In this document: piece by piece, positions 19,463 to 30,583 of the stretch
How positions within the stretch are numbered: the stretch's first letter is position 1
Layout of the letters: each line of letters begins with the position of its first letter
NCBI RefSeq assembly: GCF_023343835.1
Contig: NC_064472.1
Coordinates: 47,527,652 to 47,591,651 of the forward strand
From: Lagopus muta
Lineage: Eukaryota > Chordata > Aves > Galliformes > Phasianidae
DNA: 64,000 nt
Reading direction: 5' to 3'
The notes under the pieces: model-generated
The model's database searches: none
What the model was told of the DNA's origin: nothing
Seen by the model: only the letters and a program-made list of their open reading frames with translations
Made by a program: the position numbers and the translations under genes

Positions 19463-20829
19463 TCAGCATAGATTGGTACTTAGCAGGATGGCCTCATTTC
19501 AGGGCTAAATATCTGCTTTCACTGAATTTGCCTAAGTCTGGTTAAAGATCAGAGATAGTGTGAGATTTCTATGACTTTTTTCTGTCCTGAATAGAAGGAA
19601 TAAAACATGGAAATTACAAATTCTGCAAACTGTTATATAGAAGAACTCCTGGGAACATAATTGCCTAATAGACAATCTTAAGGATTTCATAAATGAGAAC
19701 TTTGTCCCTGCAAAGCATTGCAGGAAATTCAGAAAAACTCTATGATTACAAAATAAAAGACTGCTGACAAAGCTGAAAAAAAGTGAATGAAATGTCTTTG
19801 CTTGTCAGATGGGGTTACAAAAAAAAAAAAAATTTCTCGTGCAAAACTTTACTTCAAACTTCAAAGAAGATCTAAATGGATTTATTCCAGTTCAGCCTAG
19901 TTGTGAGCAAGTTCACTATAAAACAGATGATGTTGACCCCAAAATGAAAACCACAATTTGGTTGTGTATTGCATGGTTCTGTGTTCCCAGATCAAGTAAG
20001 ACAGATCTGCTACTTTGTAGTACATCAAGTCTTTCTGTAAACCATTACATTATAGAAGTGTTTTATTACTTTTTTAAACTGCACTAATACACATGTAATT
20101 TTTTTTCACCACTGCCATAAAAGGTAGAGTAATGTTCATCATACTTAAACCTGATTCCCTTAAATGATATCTGTTAAGTATCTGGAAAAAAAAAATAAAA
20201 AGGTACAAATATTAAATATTTTTCAGTTGAACAAGGTTTTCTAGTCTTTTTATTTATAATTAAATGGAGATATTTTCTCTACTTATTCAGTGACTTTGTC
20301 ATTTTGGAATTTCCATTTCCCATATGTGTTTAATACACCAGAGTCAGGAAAAGTCACAGATGAACCCAAAGCCAAACTCACCATTTGTTAAGAAGACTAT
20401 TGAGTTTGGATTTAATGTCCATTGTGTTCTCTGTACAATTTGTACTTTATAACTCCATGTTGACTTACAGAATTTGCTTTAATCACTTTTGTTTTCACAA
20501 GGCCAGAAGTGCTCTTTCTTAATTAGCATAATGAACAAACAGGAATTCTCCCGTGTTTTAGTTTGTCTCTGTAGAAGTGTTCATTAAAATGACCAAATTT
20601 ATCTTGTAAAATAGGAATATTCATTTCTTGCTAACTCCTTCTCTGCTACATACAGAATAGCACTATAGATAAAATAACTTATTTTATGTATTCAATCTGA
20701 AGTGTAGTTCAGCGAGTCAGTGTATGACTGCAGGGAGTGTGAGTACTTCTACATTCTGCCTAGAATAGCAGTATCTTACCTGATAGCACAGATTGCCTGT
20801 TGATCACATGTGTCCAAACTGAGTCTCAC
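19463..20829. other. AT-rich sequence without recognised genes
   Basis: It begins with the right TCAGC target duplication of the ENS-type provirus. A 105-base open stretch with splice-like ends (19891-19995) is noted under rejected items. Nothing else is supported. Confidence 0.5.
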
Positions 20830-21076
20830 AGGCCACATATGCCCCAGGCCCAGCCTGTCCTGAGGCAACATCCTGCCGTGAACAGGGATGTTCTTCTCCA
20901 CCAAGCAACCCAGCCTGTCCTCAGAAATATACATTGCTCAGCAACAGCTAAACAATTTTGTACAACTGGCATTAGCTGAGCTGAAACCAGGATGTGGGGA
21001 GGGTACAGTGCAGTGTCAACATAAGTTATGACTTTGTGTATTTTGATACAGTGACTAAACAAATTCTGTGAATGGG
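20830..21076 (+). repeat. Unidentified dispersed repeat, copy A
   Basis: The part 20980-21076 matches the reverse complement of about 56950-57070. Shared in order are 'tgaaaccaggat(g/a)tgg', 'gcagtg(t/c)caac', 'agttatg', 'ttttgatac' and 'ctaaac...tctgtgaatg' or 'tttgtgaatg'. The left part (20830-20980) is GC-richer, with repeated 'cagcctgtcct'. I cannot assign it to CR1 or to the LTR families here; a DNA transposon or other old repeat is possible. Confidence 0.5.
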
Positions 21077-21107
21077 AAAAAAAAAAAAAAGCAGCCTTGC
21101 TTTCCAT

Positions 21108-23444
21108 TTTGATACAAAAATTTGAGAGCAGGTTTCAAGATTGATGAAAAAAGTTACCAATTTTTTATATATCTGGAACTCTATTTTCCGATAACATAAG
21201 TAATTGTGTACTTTCAAGTTGAATGTATAGTGTTGCAGTCAGATATTCAACAGAAAAAATTGATCATGTCTCTCTACTAGTCTTTTTTAAGAATTATCTT
21301 AACAGAGAGCCTATCTCTTACTCCACGATCATGCCTTATTCATGTCATTTTTGGCAGAAAGTATGTTTTGTGAATAAATATTTTCAAGGATTAAGTACAG
21401 AAAGAATAAAATTTCATAAAAAAAGATTTCTGATAAACACCTTGAGAATTCACTATGAGTTTCAACCATTTCCATCAAACAAAGCTGATACATTAGTTTC
21501 TTAAAATCAAAGCCAAATATCCCACTAGTTTTATGTTTTTGTTGCCCAGTTTTTTGTTTTAGCTACAAATAATAAAAGAATTCACAAAAGCTTTGTTACT
21601 TATAAATTGTATATTTTATAAGCAGCTCACAACAATTCATTTTCACTCATTATGGCCAAGGCAAGGCAAAATATTGAAAACTCATGCTGTGGATTGTTCT
21701 TGCCCTGGTGTTATCTTGCTATCAGATGTATATACAAGGAGTCACCATGTATCCAAAATATTAGTTTATTCATGGAGTTAGGAAGATTTAAAAAGTAGGT
21801 CCCAATTTTTGGACACAGCCTTAATGAACCGCTAGACCCAAACCAGTATCCTAATCATTTACCTTAGCCTATGTTATCTTCTAAAAACATAAGCAGTGTT
21901 CCAACCTCAGTGAAAACTGAGAAAATGAAAAATTGAACTAAAAGATTCATAGGACTTGTTTTCTGATGAGATTTCTATATAATGTACTCAGAGGAGTGCA
22001 ACTCCTGAAAAGAAAATCTGAATTTTTTTTCAGTTTATCCTTTCAGTCAGTCCAAACCAGAAAAAGATCACTTTAAGTTTACTTCTATATAATTCTATAT
22101 AATTCTATATAATTTTCATAGACCGGCATTTTAATCTCATGTAGCTATATATATCAAGAATGTGTGAAATATAGTCAAGAACTATAAAGCACATCCCAGC
22201 AAATGTATGTTACTTATCCAAGGGCCATTTTCAAGGGCAATTTTGTTTCCTATACAGATCAGTTGGTCTCCATGAGTGAGCCAAATACTCTCAATCATAT
22301 ATTCAGTAGGACTGAATCCTACATCATGTATATACACATTCATGTGCACTACCAAGCCTGATGGACTGGAAAGCCTTTGTGTGTAGAAAAAGCACAGAAC
22401 AAAAAGCAGACTTCTCCAACTACTGCCTGCTTAAAGGGCTGTCTTGCTACAGCAGTAACACACTCCACAGCAGGAGGAAGCAGGGGTGATGTTGGAGGGT
22501 TCTTTCTTATCCCTACACAAACCTCTTATCATCATTCATTAATTGTAATATTCCATTTGGCAAGTGTTTTAATATTTTCCTGGAACACATAGTGGTGAAA
22601 TCTCCTTTTGTGCTTTCCATTAAACTGATTACCTTACTAGCTACATAAATAGTCTCTGTAAGAGAATCTGTAAGAAATGCTACTAGAAAAATTGATACAT
22701 AAGTTAGAATTGAAAGTCACGTGGTATTTTCAATATTTTCTTTGTTTGTTTTTAATGTGACTTTAAAGGAAATTCCCAAGTGCCCCAAGGGGCACTGACA
22801 CAAAGTATTAACTCCAGTAGAAAGGCTGGAAGAAAAGGGAAAGATTGTCTTCTCATCCAGACTTTTCTTTGTTTCAATGAAGTTATAAAAAAGACAGTTC
22901 CAGATGTCTTGTCGTCCTCTGGCTATAACTTTTACCTTGTGGTTGCATTCTTAGTGAGATACTGCTGGAACTGCATGTGACTGCAGAGCTCTTAGACCTG
23001 ACAAATACTTTATTCACTTCCCTAGGTGGTGATGCTTGCCTCTAGGAGGGAAGACCAAAGAGATACTGAATCATTCTTCATTAGCTGTATACCATGCACT
23101 GCAGATTCTCCAACAGCAGTTGGAGACACTAAAAAAAAAGTGTAGCTGAAGTCTGTTAACTATATTAACTTTATCCTTTTACACTAAACATTAAGACAAG
23201 AAATGTTGAATCAGACAAGATATAAGGACGAGGTCTAAGTGGATGGATTTTAAGTGGAAAATAGATTATAAAATTGTCCCTGCACTGTATACTTAGGAAC
23301 TACAGACTGTACTTAAAAAGAATGGATGAATTAGTCATGAAGAACATATTTCATCACAGCATCTTATGTGTGTTACAAAAACACTGAATTGGTATTATTG
23401 ATTGATTATTGGAAGACAAACTTTTAGTTAGTTCTGCAAATTCA
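21108..23444. other. AT-rich sequence with a 10-bp triplet repeat
   Basis: No gene is supported. It contains three tandem copies of 'ttctatataa' (22083-22112). Small open frames (21223-21504, 22377-22592, 22780-22980) show no recognisable domains. Confidence 0.5.
22083..22112. repeat. Three tandem 10-bp units, ttctatataa
   Basis: Exact triplication of a TATA-rich decamer in AT-rich surroundings. No gene is nearby. Confidence 0.85.
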
Positions 23445-23604
23445 TAGAATCATAGTATATGATGGGATCCACAAGGATCAGGGAGTCCAACTCCTGGCTC
23501 CAAGACTACCCAATATATAAACAATGTTTCTGAGAGAGTTGTCCAAATGCTTCTCGAACTCTGACAGGCTTGGTGCTGCGACTGCTTCCCTAGGGCGCCT
23601 GACC
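23445..23604 (-). mobile_element. CR1 3' end fragment
   Basis: It starts with the CR1 tail 'atagaatcatagtatatga' on the + strand. The 3' UTR follows, then 'gtccaaatgcttctcgaact' and 'ctagggcgcctgaccacctt', the C-terminal ORF2 text on the - strand. It stops where a second CR1 tail begins ('gatcatagaatggcttggg', about 23614). It is therefore a short copy inserted at, or next to, the tail of the older element. Confidence 0.8.
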
Positions 23605-25570
23605 ACCTTTCTGATCATAGAATGGCTTGGGTTGGAGGTGACATGAAATATCCTGCTAGGAACAGCATTGTTAATCACTAGATATGACTGTCCAAGGTCC
23701 CACCTTACCTGTCCTTGAGCACCTATATGGATGAAGTATTCATAATTCTCTGGACCACCTGTTTTAGTGCCTCACCACTTTCTGAGTAAAAAATGTCCTC
23801 TTGATAACAGTCTAAATCTCTCTTCTTTTAGTTTTAAAACATTTTAATTTGTCCAGTCACAATCTGCTCACTATCTGCTGATAGATGAAGAAGCTTTTTT
23901 CAATACTCAAACTTAACCTTCCCTGATGCAGCTCCATGGTGCTCCCTCTGGCTGTGTCACTAGTAACCAGAGAGAAAATAACAGTGCCTGTACCTTCACC
24001 TTCCTCAGGAGGAAGATGTAGACTGCCATGAGACCTCCTCTTACTCTCCTCTAGACTGTACAAACCAGGTGACCTCAGCCACTCCTGTTACAAGTTTCTC
24101 TCTGTACCACTGGCCATCTTCATATCCCTCCTTTGGATACTGAAATAGTTTTATGTCCTTCTTATTTTGTGGTCTACAAAACTGCAGCTAGTTCAAAAGG
24201 TAAGACTGCGCCAATGCAAAGCAAAGTGAAACAGTCCCTTCCCTCAATGAAGTAGCAGTGTTGGGCTTGATACTCTTCAGGGTACAGTTGGGCCCTTTGG
24301 CTGCTAGCACATACTGCTCAGATTCAACTTGCTGCCAGCTAGATCACTTTCTGAGGGTCTAGGAAAAAAAACAAAACCTGTCTAGTTCCTCATCCACTAC
24401 TGTGTACATATATCTAGTCTTCAGAATCATGCAATGTCTTTGTTTGGAAGAGACGTTAAATGTCATCTGACACTTGCTCTTGTTAAATTTCCGATAGTTG
24501 ATCACTGTCCAGCACTTCAATTTGTCACTATTTCCCTACAAGGCCTATCTACCCTTAAGGGAGTGAACAGCTCCTCCCAGTATTGCATCACCTGCAAATT
24601 TTCCCTTATATTCAAGTCCTCCACTCATTTCTTTGATGAAAACAAAGAAAATTGGCCCTTAAATGGAGTCCTGGGGAATCCAGGCCAGTCAGTCTCACCT
24701 TTGTCCCTGGAAAGGTAGTGGAAAATATTTTCCATAATTTTACCAAGTACTAAAGTGAAATTAACAGAACTTGATGGGTCTTTGTTCTTGGCTTTCTTGA
24801 CAATTGAGACATTTGTTAGCCTTCAGTCAACTGGGACTCTCCAGATTCCCAAGAGCACTGAAAAATAAGTAAAAGAATTCTCACATTGACATTTGAGTGC
24901 CACTTTCAGTATCCTGTCATGAATTCCACCTGTAGTAGTAAATCCCACACAAGTTTAGAGTTATCTGGGAGTTTATCATTTCCAATGACAGTTCTCCAAG
25001 TCAGTGCTCTGAGAGTCTTGAGACCCATCATCATTGTGAAAGATAGAGATGAGTAGGGGATTAAACATCTCTTCTTTGTCTATGCTGCTATTTGTGAGGT
25101 AACCATCCTTACGAAATAATGGAGCAATGTTATTTCTCATTGTCCTGTTGCTGTTAATGTATTTTAAAAGACATTTTGTTGTCCTCCACTGTGGCTAGCT
25201 TCAGTTCTAATTTTGTTTCATATGCATTAATTTTCTCCCTTCAATGACAAACAGCATTTCTGTATATCTCTCTTGCATCCCTACCTTGGTTTCAGTGAGC
25301 ATACACTTTCTTCTGCTTAATCTCTAAAACAAGTCATCCTTCTCAGCCAAGACAGCATTCTACCCCACTTTCTTCTAGCATTTCAAAATAGGTTGTGTTT
25401 TTAATAGGTGGTACTTAAAAAGACCAGCACTGATAGAATCCATCAACTTCAAAAGTAGGTTCCCAGGGCACCTTACCAACTAGTTTCCTAAGCATCCTAA
25501 AGCCTGCTCTCCTGAAGTTTTGCTGGTAGTTTTCCTTCTATCCTGTGAGTGGTTTTTCTTTTTCTCACCA

Positions 25571-26112
25571 TGTTGGGGTTTGGTGATTTTTTTGTTGTCA
25601 CTATTCCACCTTAGAACATGTCGGAATTAAAGAGTTAATGTTCTGGTCCCATTTACTGTCCCTTATGGACATTGTGAGTATCCTGATTGGAGGGGAGGGG
25701 CGGCATCCCCGGAGGATCTGGAGGGAAGAGGAAGTGAGGTAGAGCTCCAGAGGGCCCCAGCCTCTTTTTCCAGCCCTGGCTCAGCCGCCTCAGCTTGTAA
25801 CGGGGAAAAACATGTGGTTTCCTCACACTATCGTGGTTTGACTTGTACTTTGGGTACTCTTGTCTCTCTCATTTTGTTTGATTTGGTTAGATTTGGTAAA
25901 TTACCATTCCTCCTCAGATCGTTGCCATTGTGTTTTCTCTTCGTTAAAACTATCTGCTAGCTCTCTGCCCTTCCCCCTCTCTTGGAGCATGCACAGCCCA
26001 GGGCTAGCCAGTTCAATGGCAAACCATTAGTATCCCTTCCTTTTTTTCCCATTCTCCTGGGTCCTGTGCCCCCACATCACGGACTTATACCTAGGGATAA
26101 CTCTGTATGACA
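25571..26112 (+). repeat. Solo LTR, second LTR family (copy 2), TSD CACCA
   Basis: It starts TGTTGGGG, ends TATGACA, and is flanked by a perfect 5-bp duplication CACCA (25566-25570 and 26113-26117). It shares ordered blocks with 12177-12665 on the other strand. It has a GC-rich centre with 'ggaggggaggggcggcatcc' and a pyrimidine-rich 3' part. It lies inside the ancient CR1 endonuclease region, so it is younger than that copy. No TATA box is clear. Confidence 0.75.
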
Positions 26113-26159
26113 CACCAGATTTTAAACTACTTCTTGGTCACTATGGCCAAGACAGCTAC

Positions 26160-26745
26160 CAATAGAATCATGGAATCATAGAATCATAGAATCACCAAGG
26201 TTGGAAAAGACCTAAAAGATCATACAGTCCAACCGTTCACCTATTACCAATAGCTCCCACTAAACCATGTCCCTCAACACAACATCCAGCCTTTCCTTGA
26301 ACACTCCCAGGTTCGGTGACTCCACCACCTCCCTGGGCAGTCCATTCCAGTGCCTGACCACCCTTTCCGAAAAGTAATACTTCCTAATGTCCAGCTTGAA
26401 TCTCTCATGCCGTAGCTTGGAACAATTCCCTCTGGTCCTATCACTAATGACACGAGAGAAGAGGCCGACCCCCAGCTCACTACAACCTCCCTTCAGGAAG
26501 TTATGGAGAGCAATGAGGTCTCCCCTGAGCCTCCTCTTCTCCAGGCTGAACATTCCCAGCTCCTTCAGCCTCTCCTCATATGGCCTGTGTTCCAGACCCC
26601 TCACCAGCTTTGTTGCCCTCCTTTGAGCATGTTCCAGGGCCTCAATGTCTTTCTTGCAGTGAGGGGCCCAAAACTGGACACAGTACTCAAGGTGCGGCCT
26701 CACTAGTGCTGAGTACAGTACAATTGCCAGCATCCATAAGACCTT
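26160..26745 (-). mobile_element. CR1, 5'-truncated younger copy
   Basis: It begins on the + strand with the CR1 tail repeat ('aatcatagaatcatagaatc') and 3' UTR. It extends into an open ORF2 C-terminus. It is much better preserved than the ancient CR1 around it, so it inserted later. Its 5' break is near 26740. Confidence 0.9.
26260..26733 (-). pseudogene. CR1 ORF2 C-terminal part, open 157 codons
   Basis: It carries the CR1 C-terminal text: '[18 protein letters not shown]', then '[20 protein letters not shown]', '[15 protein letters not shown]' and '[13 protein letters not shown]', ending at the natural stop before the 3' UTR. The catalytic RT and endonuclease parts are missing through 5' truncation. 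It cannot make an active protein. Confidence 0.85.
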
Positions 26746-27029
26746 CTCTGTTCATAAGCAATGGAACTAGGAGGGTGCCTTTTCTTGTTGACTTAGTATC
26801 TGTACCAGAAAGTTATCAGTAAGTTGTTTTAGAGATCTCCTGGATCTGATTATATAAGCCGTCCAGGATTCCCATTTACAGTCTAGCAAGGTGAAATCAC
26901 TCATAAGAGCAAGTATGGCTGATCTAGAAATGTCTCTCTGCTCCTAAAAGTGTAACTTAACTGGTGCCATCGTGGGGGGTGTGGTCCCACGGTGTTATCT
27001 GCTTTATTTTCTTCTCCTTTCATCCTTAC

Positions 27030-27640
27030 ACAGAGGCTCCCAAACAAGCTTGAGGAGGAGTGGCTGGAAAGAAGCCTGATGGAAAGGGACCTTGGTGTAC
27101 TAATGGCCAGTTGGATGAATATGAGCCAGCAGTGTGCCCAGGTGGCCAGCAGGGCCAATGACATCCTGGCTTGTATCAGGAATGGTACAGTGAGCAGGAC
27201 TAGTCCTTGTACTCAACACTGGTGAGGCCTCACCTTGAGTCCTGTGTTTAGTTTTGGGCACTTCAGTACATAAAGGACATTGAGGTGCTGGAGCAGGTCC
27301 AAATAAGGTCAACAAGGCTTCTGAAGTGCTTGGAGAACATTCCCTACGAGGAGAGACTGAAGGAACTGAGGCTATGTAGTCTGGGGAAAACAAGGCTGAA
27401 GGGAGACCTTATTGCTCTGTTCCAGTATTTGAAAGGTGCTTACAGCGAGAGTGGGGTTGGTCTCTTCTCACTGGTGACAGGTGACAGGACGAGGGGAGGT
27501 TCCCTGTGTCCCATCAGGGGAGATTCAGGTTTGACATTGGGAAGAAATTCTTTACAGAAGTGGTGGTCAAGCACTGGAATAGGCTCTCTAGAGAGGTGGT
27601 TGGGTCGCCATCCCTGAATGTGTTTAAATAAGGACATCTG
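27030..27640 (+). mobile_element. CR1 fragment on the + strand
   Basis: It contains 'cttggtgtactaatggccag' (the D-L-G-V-L-M block), 'atgagccagcagtgtgccca' and 'ctggagcaggtccaaataag'. 'aggctgaagggagaccttat' and 'tagagaggtggttgggtcgc' follow. This is ORF2 from after the RT catalytic centre to near its stop. A 110-codon open piece (27285-27617) remains, with frameshifts before it. The 3' UTR and tail are not clear after 27640. Confidence 0.85.
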
Positions 27641-27664
27641 GGAAGGTAAGGTAGACAAGCAGGG

Positions 27665-28040
27665 AATTTGCCTGCAGCCCTGATCGTAATGTGCTTCTAT
27701 TCCCCCTGTCTCTGAAGTCCCCTTCTTCTACCTTGTCACAGAGAGAAGGGGATCCCTTGATTCTTGTACTGTGGCTGGTTGACATATCTGTTTCAGGGAC
27801 AGGAAAGAAAAATTCCACCAGTTCCTCTCCTTCTCCAGCTCCCTGATGGTTCTCAGCTTGTTTACCTCCTCCCAGAGTGCTGACTCCAGGCTGAGCATTT
27901 CTTCTGCGTGGGCAGATCTTTCACAGGAGAGCTCACTGCTGCAATCAGGCACTCACAAAGAGCTGAGGCATACTTTGTCGCTCAAGACCTGTGTGTTTTC
28001 ATGCTCCACTGGGATCTCTGTCTGTACTGCCACATTGCTC
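27665..28040 (-). mobile_element. CR1 ORF1 N-terminal fragment
   Basis: On the - strand a stretch reads 'SLESALWEEVNKLRTIRELE' with charged heptads, then 'KERNWWNFSFLSLKQ'. This fits the coiled-coil/W-rich start of CR1 ORF1 as I recall it. CR1 copies this far 5' are uncommon here. It is short, with no intact frame beyond about 75 codons. Confidence 0.5.
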
Positions 28041-28045
28041 CACTG

Positions 28046-28205
28046 CAGAATCATGGAATCCCAAAATATCCCAATTTGGAAGGGACTCACAAGGTAATCC
28101 TTGATAATTCAAGTCCAACCACTGGCTCCTCACAGGAGTACTCAAAATTCAACCCCTGTGTCTGAAAGCAGTGCCCAAATAATGCCTCAGAGCTGGTTCC
28201 CTCAA
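28046..28205 (-). mobile_element. CR1 3' tail fragment
   Basis: The + strand reads 'agaatcatggaatcccaaaa', 'tttggaagggactcacaagg' and 'caagtccaaccactggctcc', the CR1 3' UTR in reverse. It ends by 'caaataatgcctcagagctg'. Only the last part of the element is present. Confidence 0.75.
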
Positions 28206-29671
28206 AAGACGGCATTCAAATCCTAAATTTTGAGTTGTGACACTCATTTCCTATGGTAGTATGAATATCAGTGTCATGACAAATAAAACAATCTTCAAGG
28301 AGTAAGCAAGTATAATAAGTCCAAGGCCAGTAGTTTTATACATTTAAAGTTCTAAGGTTTTGTACAATTGATTAAAATATTTTATACAAATAGCTTTTTT
28401 TAAGTAATAGTAGCTGTATAGACACATGCATAGAAGATTCCTATTTATTTACTAAAGATAAAAAGCCTAACCATAGAAGAAAAACAACAGAAACGAGAAT
28501 CAAGGGAAGAAATTACGTACTTTTCATGTATCATTTGGATTCTATTTTTATTCTGTTTTCTGTATGAGGAAAAAAAATACAATATTGAAAATAAGAACCC
28601 TGATTAGTTATATGGATTTAGTCCAGAGATTTCTGTAAGGTCACAGAGCTCACTAGCATCATTTTTAAACAAAATCTGCAAGACTGGATCCATTGCTCAT
28701 AAGATGTTGATAGGAATACTTGTCTGGAAAATAATTCCATGAAAGTAAAATTGAATAAATGTTTTACATGCAAGCACAGATTTCTAAAAATAACAAAAAT
28801 AACAAAAACACAATTGTGTAATAAACAAACAAAAATATTTGAAATATTCCACAAAGAAGAATGTCATTCACTTATGACAATGAGAAATTTAATGCTTACA
28901 GAACATCACAAAAATATAATTCACATTTACAGAAATATATTCATGCAAACTGTGTGTCAGGGATGTTACTTTTCTTCCAGCGTCCACATTTATCAGTATC
29001 CTGAAGAAAGATATAATTCTTTAACCATATTTTATGGAATCGTTGCAAAGTTGGAAGTTGAAACTGTTCTAAAAGAAGCAAGGTTACTTTTTCTTACTGC
29101 ATTTTTCCCTTCGCCCTTAGTTGCTTTAAGCCAAGTCTTTGAGTACATTTATAGTTAAATATTTTCTGAAGTGATTTGTAAAGTGTTTTCTAATGTGTTC
29201 CAGCCATGTTCTGTTTATACTTTACTGATACTATTCAAATGATTCCTGTGATGGTCAAAAGGGCTATTGAAGATGATTGTAGGGACATCTCTTAATAATC
29301 TCCTCACAACCCTATTTATTTTTAGGATCAAATAGCATTTGGAAAAGTTCCTACAATTCAAGACTTTAATATCATTCTAACTCCAGCAGAAACAGGTATT
29401 CGTCCCTCTAAAGATCTCTGAGAGCTGACCAAAGTAAAATTTTGAAGTCTGATAGCTTGTTATTTTTTACCTGTTATTCCTACCACTTAAAGTGACATGA
29501 AATGAATGTATTATGTAGCAAACGGAAGTCTGCTTAGAAAGCATTTAGTGTCTAGGTTGAGTACATTTAGATAAGCACAGTGGGTTTTACAAAGTACAAA
29601 GTGTTGTGGAAATTCAGGTTTACAATCTCTATGTCTTATAAAATCAAATGTAGACTTTTACACTGCGCCAG
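28206..29671. other. AT-rich sequence with one exon-like segment
   Basis: Apart from the exon candidate at 29326-29395, nothing is supported. The 139-codon open frame 28739-29158 is Lys/Ile/Phe-rich, as AT-rich chance frames are, and has no domain pattern. Confidence 0.45.
29326..29395 (+). other. Candidate internal exon, 70 nt
   Basis: A pyrimidine-rich tract ends 'ttatttttag' right before 29326, and the segment ends 'aaacag' followed by 'gtattc'. One frame is open across all 70 bases (D-Q-I-A-F-G-K-V-P-T-I-Q-D-F and on). It reads like ordinary protein, unlike nearby chance frames. I do not recognise the protein. The donor is only moderate. Chance splice-like pairs are common in AT-rich DNA, so this is tentative. 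Confidence 0.25.
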
Positions 29672-30583
29672 TGTAAGAGATTATTCTGTTAACTTCTGTG
29701 TCTCAAAGCTTGCTGGGGACACAGATGGACTTGTTCAAGTCCCGAGCAAGGATTGTGAAATCCTTTGTCTGAAGGACACAGATGAACAAGTTCAGGCAAG
29801 TCCTGGGCAAAGGTTGTGAGATCCTTTGTCTGGGGAACGCAGATGGACAAGGCCAGGGGCAACAAGGACAAGGCCAGGGGCAACAAGAGCGAGATGAACT
29901 GCAGCTAAATAGCTGTGAAGTGCTCCTTTGTGTGGACTTATCTCCGGATGATGGCCATCTCAGGAGGTACTCAATGACTCTTGCTCGAGGCCCATCCTTG
30001 TCCGTAGGCAGGAGAACAAGGAGGATAAAAGAGGAACTGAAAACCATGAGGATAGGTTTCTGACAACAGATTCCTCATGAAGTACGGGAGGTTTCTGACA
30101 AGAGATTCCTCAAGAAGAACGGAGGTTTCTGACAACAGACTCCTCATGAGGAGAGAGGAATTCCGGAAGATAGAGGGATTCCTGAAGATTGAGGTGATTC
30201 CTGCATACTGTTGAACTCTCCTGAGCCTGCTGCCTGACCGCTGTTGCTGCTTCAAGAGTTGGCTCCTCGACTTCCTCGTCTACCTGCCTGCTGCCCAAGG
30301 CTGGCCACGTTGCTGCTCCCCGTCTTCTGCTGCGTTCTGCCAGGGACCTTCAAACACCGTGCAACGGGACCGCTGCTGGATCCTGCTGGTGACTATCCCC
30401 GATTTACGCAACTCCTGCTTCTTTTCCATCTTTTCTATCGCCCTCCTTCCCTTCCCCGTCTCCCTGATTAGGTCTTAGTAATAAACTGGATGCAACAACA
30501 TATGAACCGTTGTTTCTTAATCTCACACCGGGTATACAGATATTAAAGAACCTCATCTCCCTCCTATAAATTGGAGCGAGACA
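29672..30583 (+). repeat. Solo LTR distantly related to the ENS LTR, TSD GCCAG
   Basis: It starts TGTAAGAG and ends GCGAGACA, flanked by a perfect 5-bp duplication GCCAG (29667-29671 and 30584-30588). The last roughly 110 bases ('aataaactgg', 'ttcttaatctcac', 'cctataaattggagcgag') are nearly the same as the ENS-type LTR end, and 'ctcaaagcttgct' near the start matches too. The middle is different and made of local duplications (29717-29885 and 30055-30157). It is thus a separate subfamily with its own U3. AATAAA lies at 30480-30485. Confidence 0.82.
30055..30157 (+). repeat. Three tandem units of about 34 bp inside the solo LTR
   Basis: Units start at 30055, 30090 and 30124, each opening 'ggtttctgacaa(c/g)aga' and continuing 'ctcctcatga'-like text. 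An earlier block in the same LTR (29717-29885) also repeats 'ggacacagatg' and 'ggccaggggcaacaag'. These fill the place of the 43-bp units of the ENS LTR. Confidence 0.8.

Larger units (their letters stand above)
23605..26970 (-). mobile_element. Ancient CR1, interrupted by an LTR and a younger CR1
   Basis: Read on the - strand this old copy runs from the endonuclease domain ('LLMSDFTLLDCKWESW'-like text near 26890) through 'GSCLGHSDQEVV' near 26130. It continues with the endonuclease-RT linker (25200-25560), RT lead-in text (24420-24900) and a 3' end at about 23610. It is broken at 25571-26112 by a solo LTR and at 26160-26745 by a younger CR1. The text resumes correctly after each insertion. 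Stops are everywhere. The order matches the CR1 at 51.9-54.6 kb. Confidence 0.7.

Noticed and set aside
19891..19995. 105-base exon-like segment (acceptor 'tttattccag', donor 'gtaaga')
   Set aside because: Open and with good splice-like ends. However, the encoded text changes from polar to a hydrophobic Trp/Cys-rich stretch with no sensible domain, and nothing around it supports a gene. Treated as chance, though RNA-seq could overturn this.
28739..29158. 139-codon + strand frame
   Set aside because: Lys/Ile/Phe/His-rich composition typical of AT-rich random frames, no domain pattern, no promoter or splice support.
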